A stretch of 64,000 nt of DNA, taken from NCBI RefSeq assembly GCF_017352115.1, contig NZ_CP071448.1, forward strand, positions 4,128,001 through 4,192,000. The letters are read 5' to 3'. The first letter of the stretch is position 1. The number at the start of each line of letters is the position of its first letter. Under the pieces are notes generated by a model that saw only the letters and a program-made list of their open reading frames with translations, had not been told where the DNA came from and did no database searches. This DNA is from Flavobacterium endoglycinae (GTDB taxonomy: Bacteria; Bacteroidota; Bacteroidia; Flavobacteriales; Flavobacteriaceae). Of this stretch, positions 53,713 to 61,397 are shown one piece after another. Position numbers and translations under genes: made by a program.

Positions 53713-53720
53713 TACTTTTG
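53713..53720 (+). promoter_or_regulatory. -7 promoter box for the TlpA-like gene
   Basis: TACTTTTG, 27 bp before ATG 53747; a TTG at 53694-53696 inside a CCTTTGCGG repeat is 16 bp upstream. The same repeat type precedes the ABC-F promoter. Confidence 0.5.
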
Positions 53721-53746
53721 AAACCATAATTTTCGCATAAATCTTC

Positions 53747-54520
53747 ATGAAAAATTCAATCATTATAATAATTACATTTCTAATTTCTACTTCTTCTTTT
53801 GCTCAAAATAAATTCGGAAATCCAGAAGTCGATCCCATTCAAATTCAAAAAACTTTTACAGATTGGTCCGTTTATCAAAGTAAAAAAATAATGCTTTCTA
53901 GAGATTTTACCGCTTTGGATTCATCATCAAAAGAAATCTCAAAAGAAACTTTCTTAGATCAATTGGCAAACGGAAACTTCATTCCAGTTCGATTAAAATC
54001 GGAAGCAGAGGTTTACATTTACAAACTTTTCAAAATTCAGCCCAAAACCGATAGCAGCATAAAAGCAACCATTAACCAAATAGGTTTTGATGCGTACAAA
54101 AACTTCAAAATGGAAGGAACTGCTTTTCCGCAGTTTTCTTTTAAAGACTTAAACGGAAATTTGGTGACCAATGAATCTATGAAAGGAAAAATCATTGTAA
54201 TAAAATGCTGGTACATTCACTGCACGCCATGTATTAGAGAATTTCCGCAAGTCAATAAATTAGTTGAAGATTACAAAGACAGAAAAGATATTGTTTTCAT
54301 GAGTTTAGCCGAAGATTCTCCAGAACAATTAAAAACATTTCTGGTAAGAAAACCATTATCTTATTCTGTAATTCCAGATATGAAAGAATATATGAATACT
54401 GCTTTACAACTGAATTCGTTTCCAACACATTTTATCATCAACAAAGAAGGAATGATTTCAAAAGTGCTTCCAAATTTCGAAAGTTTAGAAGTAGCTTTAG
54501 AGAATGAAAGTAAATTGTGA
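53747..54520 (+). CDS. TlpA-like thioredoxin-fold protein, secreted
   Basis: A 257-residue periplasmic redox protein: signal MKNSIIIIITFLISTSSFAQ, an unassigned N-terminal region (21-118), then a thioredoxin/AhpC-TSA-like domain (about 122-250). The active site is C159-T-P-C162 in WYIHCTPCIREF, with the cis-Pro loop in LNSFPTHFII. It should reduce or exchange disulfides, as in cytochrome or secreted-protein maturation. The extra N-terminal domain occurs in Bacteroidetes relatives. An additional Cys154 lies five residues before the site. Confidence 0.9.
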   Translation: MKNSIIIIITFLISTSSFAQNKFGNPEVDPIQIQKTFTDWSVYQSKKIMLSRDFTALDSSSKEISKETFLDQLANGNFIPVRLKSEAEVYIYKLFKIQPKTDSSIKATINQIGFDAYKNFKMEGTAFPQFSFKDLNGNLVTNESMKGKIIVIKCWYIHCTPCIREFPQVNKLVEDYKDRKDIVFMSLAEDSPEQLKTFLVRKPLSYSVIPDMKEYMNTALQLNSFPTHFIINKEGMISKVLPNFESLEVALENESKL

Positions 54521-54525
54521 AGTTT

Positions 54526-54658
54526 TAAACCATATAAGCTCATATAAGAGATATAAGTTTAATTTGATGATGTTGTAGATTACAATTTTGCTGAATTTTA
54601 AGAGTATTTAAATTGTAAGTTTAGTTTTAAATGAACTTATATTACTTATATGGTTAAA
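54526..54658. repeat. Inverted arms of octamer-like CATATAAG units
   Basis: AACCATATAAG, CTCATATAAG and GATATAAG at 54528-54558 face the inverted copies AACTTATATT and ACTTATATGGTT at 54633-54655. It fills most of the spacer before the ABC-F promoter and belongs to the same class as the other short-unit arrays. Confidence 0.6.
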
Positions 54659-54684
54659 ATAAAAACCTTAGCACCTTCGTATCT

Positions 54685-54715
54685 TTGCAACTCTGAACCT
54701 TTTTCACTACTTTTG
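54685..54715 (+). promoter_or_regulatory. Consensus promoter of the ABC-F gene, inside a dispersed repeat
   Basis: TTG (54685-54687), 20-bp spacer, TACTTTTG (54708-54715). The TTG belongs to CTTAGCACCTTCGTATCTTTGC, an intergenic repeat type also seen in altered form at about 53668-53702. Confidence 0.7.
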
Positions 54716-54740
54716 CACCAAATTAATTAAAAAGACATTC

Positions 54741-56360
54741 ATGTTAACAGTCAATAATTTATCAGTTCAATTTGGTAAAAGAGTTTTATTTGATGAAGTA
54801 AATACAACTTTCACTCATGGAAACATTTACGGAGTTATTGGAGCCAATGGTGCTGGAAAATCTACTTTCTTAAAAGTTATTTCGGGCGATATCGACCCAA
54901 CTTCTGGACACATCCATTTGGAGCCGGGCAAACGTATGTCGGTTTTAAACCAGAACCACAACATGTTCGATGAGCATACTGTTTTGGAAACCGTTTTAAT
55001 GGGAAATAAAGTGCTGTACGCTGTTAAAAAAGAAATGGATGAACTTTATTTAGATTATAATGATGCCAATGCAGACCGAATTGGAGAGCTTCAGGTTCAA
55101 TTTGAAGAAATGAACGGATGGAATGCTGATTCTGATGCTGCAGCGATGTTATCTAACTTAGGAATCACAGAAGCAGATCATTATACTTTAATGGCTGATA
55201 TGGAAGGAAAAATGAAAGTACGTGTGCTTTTAGCGCAGGCACTTTTCGGAAATCCAGATTTGCTGATTATGGATGAGCCTACCAACGATTTGGATTTCGA
55301 GACAATCGCTTGGTTAGAAAACTTCCTGGCAAACTACGAAAACACTGTAATCGTTGTATCTCACGACCGTCACTTTTTAGATGCGGTTTGTACACATATT
55401 TCTGATATTGATTTCGGAAAAATCAATCATTATTCAGGAAACTATACATTCTGGTACGAGTCAAGCCAATTAGCAGCAAAACAACGTGCACAGCAAAACA
55501 AAAAAGCAGAAGAGAAGAAACAAGAGTTGGAAGAATTTATTCGTCGTTTTAGTGCAAACGTTGCTAAATCGAAACAAGCAACTTCTCGTAAAAAAATGAT
55601 TTCGAAATTAAACATTGCCGAAATCAAACCTTCTAGCCGTCGTTACCCTGCGATTATCTTTGATCAGGATCGTGAAGCGGGAGATCAAATCTTAAATGTA
55701 GAAAACTTATCAGCTTCTGTAGATGGAGAAGTTTTATTTAAAGATATTAACTTGAATATGGCAAAAGGCGATAAAATCGTTCTTTTCTCTAAAGATTCAC
55801 GTGCTACAACAGCTTTTTATGAAATCTTAAACAACGAACAAAAGGCAGATTCTGGAAACTTCGATTGGGGAATTACCACCAACCAAGCGTATTTGCCAGC
55901 TGAAAACCACAAATACTTCGAAAATGACTTAACTTTAGTTGACTGGTTACGTCAGTACGCTAAAACAGAAGAAGAACGTGATGAGGTTTTCATTAGAGGT
56001 TTCTTAGGGAAAATGATTTTCTCTGGAGAAGAAGCTTTAAAAACGAGCCGAGTTTTATCAGGAGGAGAAAAAGTACGTTGTATGCTTTCTAGAATGATGA
56101 TGGAGCGTGCTAACGTTTTAATGCTTGATGAACCAACAAACCACTTAGATTTGGAATCTATTACCGCTTTCAACAACTCATTGAAAAACTTTAAAGGTTC
56201 TGTAATTTTCACAACACATGACCACGAGTTTGCACAAACTGTTGGTAACCGAATTGTAGAATTGACACCAAACGGAGTTATCGATCGTTACATGACATTT
56301 GACGAATATCTTGATGATGAAAAGATTCAGGAACAAAGAAAGAAGATGTACAATCTATAA
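54741..56360 (+). CDS. ABC-F family ATPase, YbiT-like
   Basis: A 539-residue cytoplasmic ribosome-associated ATPase with two ABC domains and no membrane part. The first domain has Walker A GANGAGKST (34-42) and LLIMDEPTNDLD; the linker (about 230-300) with YNTFWYESS-like and KSKQATSRKKMISK is typical of ABC-F, closest to YbiT. The second domain has LSGGEKVRC and LMLDEPTNHLD, but its Walker A position (347-359, VLFSKDSRATTAF) lacks the GxGKS/T core. This could be a family trait in Bacteroidetes. Its promoter fits the consensus and a bidirectional terminator follows. Confidence 0.93.
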   Translation: MLTVNNLSVQFGKRVLFDEVNTTFTHGNIYGVIGANGAGKSTFLKVISGDIDPTSGHIHLEPGKRMSVLNQNHNMFDEHTVLETVLMGNKVLYAVKKEMDELYLDYNDANADRIGELQVQFEEMNGWNADSDAAAMLSNLGITEADHYTLMADMEGKMKVRVLLAQALFGNPDLLIMDEPTNDLDFETIAWLENFLANYENTVIVVSHDRHFLDAVCTHISDIDFGKINHYSGNYTFWYESSQLAAKQRAQQNKKAEEKKQELEEFIRRFSANVAKSKQATSRKKMISKLNIAEIKPSSRRYPAIIFDQDREAGDQILNVENLSASVDGEVLFKDINLNMAKGDKIVLFSKDSRATTAFYEILNNEQKADSGNFDWGITTNQAYLPAENHKYFENDLTLVDWLRQYAKTEEERDEVFIRGFLGKMIFSGEEALKTSRVLSGGEKVRCMLSRMMMERANVLMLDEPTNHLDLESITAFNNSLKNFKGSVIFTTHDHEFAQTVGNRIVELTPNGVIDRYMTFDEYLDDEKIQEQRKKMYNL

Positions 56361-56456
56361 AATTACAATTTTGGAAATTGCTTCGCCTGTTCGCTAACGC
56401 TCGAGTCCAACTTCCAAATTCTAAACTGAACTTGCAACTTTGACAAAGTTCTACAA
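56361..56456. repeat. Intergenic repeat-like element
   Basis: Contains TTGGAAATTGCTTCGCCTGT with TTCCAA in inverted orientation and a CTCGAGTC segment like that at 25400. No gene. Confidence 0.4.
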
Positions 56457-56460
56457 ATAA

Positions 56461-56498
56461 AAAATCCCAAATTCTATATTGAAATTTGGGATTTTTTT
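56461..56498. terminator. Bidirectional terminator between abc-F and the small lipoprotein gene
   Basis: AAAATCCCAAATT (56461-56473) pairs with AATTTGGGATTTT (56483-56495) with A and T runs on both sides. Confidence 0.85.
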
Positions 56499-56504
56499 TG
56501 TTTT

Positions 56505-56675
56505 TTATTTTCTGAAAACCTTGGCAAAGATCCAAATGATAATCGCAATAATAAAAATTACGATAAAAATCCCGAATCCCATTCCGGCTTTAAAAATGTC
56601 TCCAATAACTTCACAGCTTGTAAATGAAAACAGTATAACGAATACCATTAACAATCTTAGTATTTTATTTTGCAT
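56505..56675 (-). CDS. Small lipoprotein with one membrane helix
   Basis: A 56-residue frame I read from the minus strand. It starts MQNKILRLLMVFVILFSFTSC, giving a lipobox with Cys21, continues with EVIGDIFKAGMGFG, then a second hydrophobic helix (about 34-51) and a basic end AKVFRK. From memory, homologues in Bacteroidetes are sometimes called phosphatidate cytidylyltransferase, but nothing in 56 residues supports an enzyme. Lies convergent with the ABC-F gene across a shared terminator. Confidence 0.72.
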   Translation of the reverse strand: MQNKILRLLMVFVILFSFTSCEVIGDIFKAGMGFGIFIVIFIIAIIIWIFAKVFRK

Positions 56676-56795
56676 GATTTTGAGTTTTTAAATTCACTAT
56701 TAAAATTACTTCAAGATTCAGGAAAATGTGTTATAGAATTTTTTGGAAATGTTTTAGGATTTTGATTTGGCTTTCAATAGAAAGAAATGGAAAAA

Positions 56796-56997
56796 AGAGC
56801 CATCGGCTCGAAAAATATTGTAGGGCCGGATTTTAATCCGGTTAGATTAAATCGCAAGATAAAAAGAGCCGTAGGTTCGATATATTTTTACATATTTATA
56901 AAAATGAATCGTTCCGACGGAACTCTATTCTAATCGTTAAATTTTACAACGGATTAAAATCCATTGCTACAATATTGTTCATTCCTATGGAATTTTG
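56796..56997. repeat. Dispersed intergenic repeat element (REP-like)
   Basis: Fills most of the 56676-57004 gap. AGAGCCATCGGCTCGAA (56796) and AGAGCCGTAGGTTCGAT (56865) are direct copies. CCGGATTTTAATCCGG (56826-56841) is a 16-bp palindrome with a related copy ACGGATTAAAATCCATTG at 56949. GTTCCGACGGAAC (56911-56923) is a further palindrome. G+C is above the neighbours. No coding frame. Confidence 0.65.
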
Positions 56998-57004
56998 AAA
57001 AGTA

Positions 57005-57399
57005 TCACGGTTGTTTTATTGTTTTTATTTCTAAAGAGACCAAACTTATAATGACCACAATTTCTGCTAAAAAATAAACAATGCCAAAAACTGAAATACT
57101 TTGGCAATAATAAAGTATAATTCCCGATGTCAAAACAGAATAAAGAATATTAGCTGTACATATTATTTTTAAAAATGATTTCCAATTTTTCTTAACCAGC
57201 AAATAGCAGCTTATCGAATAAATGAAAAAAGTAAAGAAATAATTGTAAGGTATTCAAAAACATCTTTTGATAAACCGAAAAATCCGCTGAAATTTCTAAG
57301 GAGAAAATAGAGTAGAATAGTAGTAAGAAAAGCCCTCAAGCTGTCTAATAGAAAAATATTTTTGGGTTTAGATATAAATTGTTTACTACTTTTTCTCAT
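57005..57399 (-). pseudogene. Frameshifted small membrane protein gene
   Basis: Two short frames (57399-57211 and 57202-57005) together make one plausible 131-residue protein with four hydrophobic helices. In the second frame, reading through position about 57215 gives IYSISCYLLVKKNW directly upstream of the second segment. The switch coincides with a run of six A (57225-57230, T on the coding strand); one extra T there would restore a single frame. The gene is third in an apparent operon after the AraC and VOC genes (15-bp gap). It may be a true frameshift, phase variation or a sequencing error. Confidence 0.6.
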
Positions 57400-57414
57400 A
57401 CGATTTGTTGGGTT

Positions 57415-57810
57415 TTACAACATTTCAATAAGCTGAATATTATTGCCGCAAGTATCATTTAAAATAGCAATTTTAACCGTTCCCATTTCAGTGGGTTTCA
57501 TGCTAAATTCTACGCCGAGATTTATAAGTCGGTTATATTCTTCTCCGATATTGTCAACGTTGAATTGTGTATATGGAATTCCAGCTTCGAAAAGGGCTTT
57601 CTGATACGTTTTAGCTGGTTCAAAATGATTTGGCGATGGTTCTAATAAAATCTCAGTTCCAAATTGTTCTTCCTTAGAAACGACTGTTAACCATCTATTG
57701 TTTTCACTCAAAGGGACATCATGTTTTTTTATAAAACCTAGTTTTTCTGTATAAAATTGTAATGCAATCTCTTGATCTTGAACTGGAATTCCGATAACTT
57801 TTACTCTCAT
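57415..57810 (-). CDS. VOC family (glyoxalase/bleomycin-resistance fold) protein
   Basis: A 131-residue two-repeat VOC protein: first half MRVKVIGIPVQDQEIALQFY, second half FEAGIPYTQFNVDNIGEEYN and PTEMGTVKIAILNDTCGNNI ending in QLIEM. Metal-ligand positions include a Glu in the C-terminal half. Such proteins act on electrophiles or bind antibiotics; no substrate is predicted. It follows an AraC-family gene by 52 bp on the same strand. Confidence 0.85.
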   Translation of the reverse strand: MRVKVIGIPVQDQEIALQFYTEKLGFIKKHDVPLSENNRWLTVVSKEEQFGTEILLEPSPNHFEPAKTYQKALFEAGIPYTQFNVDNIGEEYNRLINLGVEFSMKPTEMGTVKIAILNDTCGNNIQLIEML

Positions 57811-57862
57811 CTTTTTATGTTTTTAAATTGATTGATGCAAAGTTTGTAAAATCAATTCCGAC

Positions 57863-58249
57863 TTACTTTGCAAAAATTGCTCTTTTTTGAAATTCCATTG
57901 GAGCGATTCCAATTTTGGTTTTGAATAAAGTACTAAACGAACTCGGACTTTCGAATCCAACAGCAAAACAAGTTTGAGTTACAGGCATCCCATTTCGTAA
58001 GTATTCTTTAGATTTTTCTATTCTTCTATCAATCAAATATTGCATCGGCGTCATGCCGTAGTATTTTTTAAATAAACGTAATAAATGGAATTTAGATGTG
58101 AATTGAGAATCAGAAAGGACATCCAAATTCAGTTCTTGTTCAAAGTTGTTTTCAATGAATTTCTTCGTACGAATTACAGTTTTAATCTGTCCTTCGTTTT
58201 TATAGCAGATTTTGCTGATGCGATTTATTTCTTTTTGGTAAAAATTCAT
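57863..58249 (-). CDS. AraC-family transcription regulator, DNA-binding domain only
   Basis: A 128-residue protein made of little more than the double helix-turn-helix of the family: FHLLRLFKKYYGMTPMQYLI in the first HTH and TCFAVGFESPSSFSTLFKTK with the typical C-terminal GIAPMEFQ. An N-terminal stretch (1-35) is too short to be a sensor. It probably regulates itself and the VOC gene downstream. Confidence 0.88.
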   Translation of the reverse strand: MNFYQKEINRISKICYKNEGQIKTVIRTKKFIENNFEQELNLDVLSDSQFTSKFHLLRLFKKYYGMTPMQYLIDRRIEKSKEYLRNGMPVTQTCFAVGFESPSSFSTLFKTKIGIAPMEFQKRAIFAK

Positions 58250-58318
58250 TTTTTATTCTCCTATTAGTTCTTGCTATATTTTTATGATTTTGAGTTTTTG
58301 AATTCGATTTAAAAGTAC

Positions 58319-58545
58319 TTATAGAATATTAGCTGAATATCTTAATTCATCAGAATCAATAAGTTTATGACAATTTCTACATAACCAAATTGAGTTATTT
58401 ATTTCAGCTCTTCGCCTATTTTTGTTGATTTTTCAGGATCTGAATTTGGTCCAATAGTATTTACTCTACAATCTGGATTGGAACATTTATAACCTGCTCT
58501 TTTTGCTAAAGTATCAATTGTGGTTTTATTAAAATCTGGATTCAT
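58319..58545 (-). pseudogene. Decayed HNH endonuclease gene remnant
   Basis: From ATG 58545 one frame reads MNPDFNKTTIDTLAKRAGYK then CSNPDC and KSTKIGE; the reading then shifts to a second frame giving RRAEINNSIWLCRNCHKLID followed by SDEL. Together these match the N-terminal zinc pair, the middle and the C-terminal CH segment of bacterial HNH proteins with an expected GEAAHI block missing between GE and RRAEIN. An internal deletion of probably 25-40 codons caused the shift. No intact copy is in this window. Confidence 0.65.
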
Positions 58546-58601
58546 TACCTTAACATTTTTATTTAAAAGCTAAATAGTTTTTACTTGGGTTACGTTATTG
58601 A

Positions 58602-58931
58602 CTACATTAAGAGATAGATTGAAAATAAGATAAAAAAAATAGACACAAAGCCAATTAATCTGAATATCGATGCTGTAAATTTTCTTATTAGAGAGACGTC
58701 GTAATTTTCGCTAAAATATTGATTGTCTTTAATGATTATAATAAGTGAAATTGTTCCAATTATTAAGTAAATAACTAATGTAATTATATTTTCATTTTTT
58801 CTTGTTGAAGTGATTGTTAATGTATTTTCTATAAATTCAATAATACTCTTCGTTATATTATTAAAGAAAGATAATATGGACAGTAATATCAGAGCGATTA
58901 TTACTCTAAAAAATAAATCATATAATTTCAT
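58602..58931 (-). CDS. Predicted small membrane protein, unknown function
   Basis: A 109-residue protein with about three membrane helices (about 8-24, 49-63, 88-108) and a Lys/Asn-rich loop. It has no recognised domain. It is very AT-rich, in a stretch with pseudogenes on both sides, so it may be recently acquired or decaying. Confidence 0.5.
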   Translation of the reverse strand: MKLYDLFFRVIIALILLSILSFFNNITKSIIEFIENTLTITSTRKNENIITLVIYLIIGTISLIIIIKDNQYFSENYDVSLIRKFTASIFRLIGFVSIFFILFSIYLLM

Positions 58932-59081
58932 AAATCTCTAGAATTGCCATTCGATATAATTTTAGTATTAAAAATAAGATTTATTCTTGAATATTAATTT
59001 GTTTTTTAAATATGATTCTTTATTATTTACGATGAAAAATATTTCCAACGCCAACACCCCAACAAATAAAATCAGATTCCG

Positions 59082-59089
59082 TATATTTG
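59082..59089 (+). promoter_or_regulatory. -7 promoter box for pyrR
   Basis: TATATTTG, 25 bp before the ATG at 59114. It overlaps the upstream TTG start at 59087, which therefore cannot be used from this promoter. Confidence 0.55.
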
Positions 59090-59113
59090 CCCGACCAATC
59101 ATTACAATTAATT

Positions 59114-59653
59114 ATGAGCCAGAAAGTATTACTTAATTCAAAAGAAGTTACTATCATACTTCACCGTTTGGCTTGTCAGTTAATCGAAAAACATCTTGAT
59201 TTTTCAAATACTATTTTAGTGGGAATTCAGCCAAGAGGCGTTTTTTTAGCTGAACGTTTAAAACAAATATTAGAAAATGAATACCAAGTTCCTGAAATTT
59301 CTTTGGGGTATTTGGATATTACTTTTTTTAGAGATGATTTTCGTCGTACAGAAAAACCACTTGAAGCCAATAAAACTCAAATCAATTTTATAGTTGAAGA
59401 CAAAAAAGTCATTTTTATTGATGACGTTTTGTTTACAGGCCGTAGCATTCGTTCTGCGCTAACTGCTATTCAATCTTTTGGAAGACCTTCAGAAATTGAA
59501 TTGCTAGTTTTGATCGACAGACGTTTCAGCCGTCATTTGCCAATTCAGCCCGATTACCGCGGTCGTCAGGTAGATGCTATTAATGGCGAAAAAGTGATTG
59601 TAAGCTGGAAAGAAAATGATGGCGAAGATGTTGTTCACTTAGTGACAAATTAA
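59114..59653 (+). CDS. pyrR: Bifunctional pyr operon regulator/uracil phosphoribosyltransferase
   Basis: A 179-residue type I phosphoribosyltransferase with the PRPP loop VIFIDDVLFTGRSIRSA (about 97-113) and RPSEIELLVLIDRRFSRHLP, the PyrR-specific block. In Firmicutes PyrR attenuates pyr mRNA; in Bacteroidetes this role is not established, so the enzyme function (uracil plus PRPP to UMP) is safer. ATG 59114 is chosen over the earlier TTG. pyrB follows after 155 bp containing an octamer array. Confidence 0.93.
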   Translation: MSQKVLLNSKEVTIILHRLACQLIEKHLDFSNTILVGIQPRGVFLAERLKQILENEYQVPEISLGYLDITFFRDDFRRTEKPLEANKTQINFIVEDKKVIFIDDVLFTGRSIRSALTAIQSFGRPSEIELLVLIDRRFSRHLPIQPDYRGRQVDAINGEKVIVSWKENDGEDVVHLVTN

Positions 59654-59808
59654 AGTTGGTTAATCGTTTAATCGGTTAATTGTTTAATCGATTCATTTCG
59701 ATTACTCAATTAAAAATTATAAAAATAGTTAATCGTTAAATCGGTTAACTGTTTAATCGCAAAGCAAACGATTAAACGATTCAACAAATAAACAGTTAAA
59801 CATTAAAC
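59654..59808. repeat. Octamer array in inverted arms between pyrR and pyrB
   Basis: Units TTAATCGT, TTAATCGG, TTAATTGT, TTAATCGA from about 59661; a second set near 59728; then the opposite-sense AACGATTA, AACGATTC, AACAAATA, AACAGTTA, AACATTAA running to ATG 59809. Same family as the array at 10262. Confidence 0.75.
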
Positions 59809-60735
59809 ATGAAAGAATTAAGCGTAAATCATTTATTAGGAATAAAATATATCAATGAGAATGATATTAACCTGATTTTTGAAACGGCAGATCATTTTAA
59901 AGAAGTCATTAATAGACCGATTAAAAAAGTTCCTTCATTACGAGATATTACTATTGCCAATATTTTCTTCGAAAACAGTACCAGAACCAAACTCTCTTTC
60001 GAATTAGCGCAGAAACGTTTATCTGCTGATGTAATCAGTTTTTCTGCAGCTCAGTCATCAGTTAAAAAAGGAGAGACTTTGATTGATACTGTAAATAATA
60101 TCCTTTCAATGAAAGTAGATATGGTTGTAATGCGCCACTCCAATCCCGGAGCGGCTTATTTTTTATCTAAAAATGTCAAAGCAAGTATTGTAAATGCAGG
60201 CGACGGTGCACACGAACATCCAACTCAAGCTTTATTAGACAGTTATTCGATCAGAGAAAAACTAGGTGATGTAGCTGGGAAAAAAGTGGTAATCGTAGGC
60301 GATATTCTGCATTCGAGAGTAGCTTTATCCAACATATATGCTTTGCAGATGCAAGGTGCAGAAGTAAAAGTTTGCGGACCAAAGACGCTGATTCCGAGAT
60401 ATATTGAATCGCTTGGCGTTACGGTTGAACCTAATTTGCGTAAAGCTTTAGAATGGTGTGATGTGGCCAATATGCTTCGTGTACAAAACGAACGTATGGA
60501 TGTAAATTTCTTCCCATCAACACGTGAATATGCACAACAGTACGGAGTAGACAAACCTCTTTTAGATTCTCTAGGAAAAGAAATCGTAATCATGCACCCA
60601 GGACCAATCAACAGAGGAGTAGAAATTACTTCTGAAGTTGCTGATTCTGATCATTCTGTAATCTTGAATCAGGTTGAGAATGGTGTAGCGATTAGAATGG
60701 CGGTTATTTATCTTTTGGCATCTAAAATTCAATAG
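59809..60735 (+). CDS. pyrB: Aspartate carbamoyltransferase catalytic subunit
   Basis: Makes N-carbamoyl-L-aspartate from carbamoyl phosphate and aspartate in pyrimidine synthesis. The 308-residue protein has the carbamoyl-phosphate loop NSTRTKLSFE, AQSSVKKGETLIDT, HEHPTQALLD and the aspartate-binding MHPGPINRG. The usual partner pyrI is not in this window. It follows pyrR on the same strand, and the leader directly before the start is made of octamer repeats. Confidence 0.96.
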   Translation: MKELSVNHLLGIKYINENDINLIFETADHFKEVINRPIKKVPSLRDITIANIFFENSTRTKLSFELAQKRLSADVISFSAAQSSVKKGETLIDTVNNILSMKVDMVVMRHSNPGAAYFLSKNVKASIVNAGDGAHEHPTQALLDSYSIREKLGDVAGKKVVIVGDILHSRVALSNIYALQMQGAEVKVCGPKTLIPRYIESLGVTVEPNLRKALEWCDVANMLRVQNERMDVNFFPSTREYAQQYGVDKPLLDSLGKEIVIMHPGPINRGVEITSEVADSDHSVILNQVENGVAIRMAVIYLLASKIQ

Positions 60736-60773
60736 GTTTAGTGTTCAGTCGCAGTGAAAGTTTCAGTTACACG

Positions 60774-60856
60774 TTGTCGCCCTGAGCGAAGTCGAAGGGC
60801 TTTTGCGATAAGTGCATCTTTGTAAATGAGGGCTTCGACTTCGCTCAGCCTGACAA
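60774..60856. repeat. Inverted-repeat element with 16-bp perfect arms (REP-like)
   Basis: CTGAGCGAAGTCGAAG (60782-60797) is the exact inverse of 60833-60848, extended by near-matching flanks to about 28 bp per arm. Its G+C content is much higher than the neighbourhood. This core is, from memory, widely repeated in Bacteroidetes. The flanks hold short GAAAACTG/CAGTT motifs. Confidence 0.7.
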
Positions 60857-60969
60857 TCTGTAAACGGACATTGAATACTGAAAACCGAGACTGCAACTGA
60901 AAACTATAAAAAAACTTCGTACCTTAGCCTTCAAAAATCAATTTTTATATTAGCCCCATAAATAAAAAA

Positions 60970-61302
60970 ATGAAAGTAGATCAAAAAGGACATACGGTTA
61001 CAATTAAAGACACACAGGGTAATTTAAATGACTTTGTAGAAAAAGTAACGCAGCAATTTAAAACCTTTGAAAAGCACAATATTATAATCGATTTGTCATC
61101 AGACACGGAAATTTCGGAAAATGATTTGAAAGCTTTTTTACCGCTTGTTAAACTTCAGAAAAAAGGAAAAAAATCGTTTGTAATTGTTGCTACTGATCTT
61201 GATTTTAATGCTATTTCAGATAAACTAGTTGTTGTTCCTTCTCTTTTAGAAGCTCACGATATTATTGAAATGGAAGAAATTGAAAGAGACCTAGGGTTTT
61301 AA
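60970..61302 (+). CDS. STAS-like small protein
   Basis: A 110-residue protein with a pattern of alternating strands and helices (IIIDLSSDTEISENDLKAFL, VIVATDLDFNAI, LLEAHDIIEMEEIERDL) that fits a STAS/anti-anti-sigma-like fold, although the typical phosphorylated Ser is not clear. It lies upstream of rnz with a heptamer array between. From memory homologues are sometimes labelled ribonuclease Z by association; it has no metal motif. Confidence 0.65.
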   Translation: MKVDQKGHTVTIKDTQGNLNDFVEKVTQQFKTFEKHNIIIDLSSDTEISENDLKAFLPLVKLQKKGKKSFVIVATDLDFNAISDKLVVVPSLLEAHDIIEMEEIERDLGF

Positions 61303-61397
61303 TTTTAGATTTGTGATTTTAGATTTTAGATTTTTGAATGCTAAATCTAAAATATTTATAAATCTAAAATCTGCAATCTAAAATCTAAAATCACTAA
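61303..61397. repeat. Heptamer array in inverted arms before rnz
   Basis: Left arm of TTTAGAT and TTGTGAT units (about 61304-61335), right arm of ATCTAAA, ATCTGCA, ATCTAAA, ATCTAAA (about 61362-61391) ending 6 bp before the ATG at 61398. Confidence 0.7.

Noticed and set aside
60970..61302. Second RNase Z gene
   Set aside because: The 110-residue protein has no metallo-beta-lactamase motif; only its neighbour at 61398 is RNase Z.
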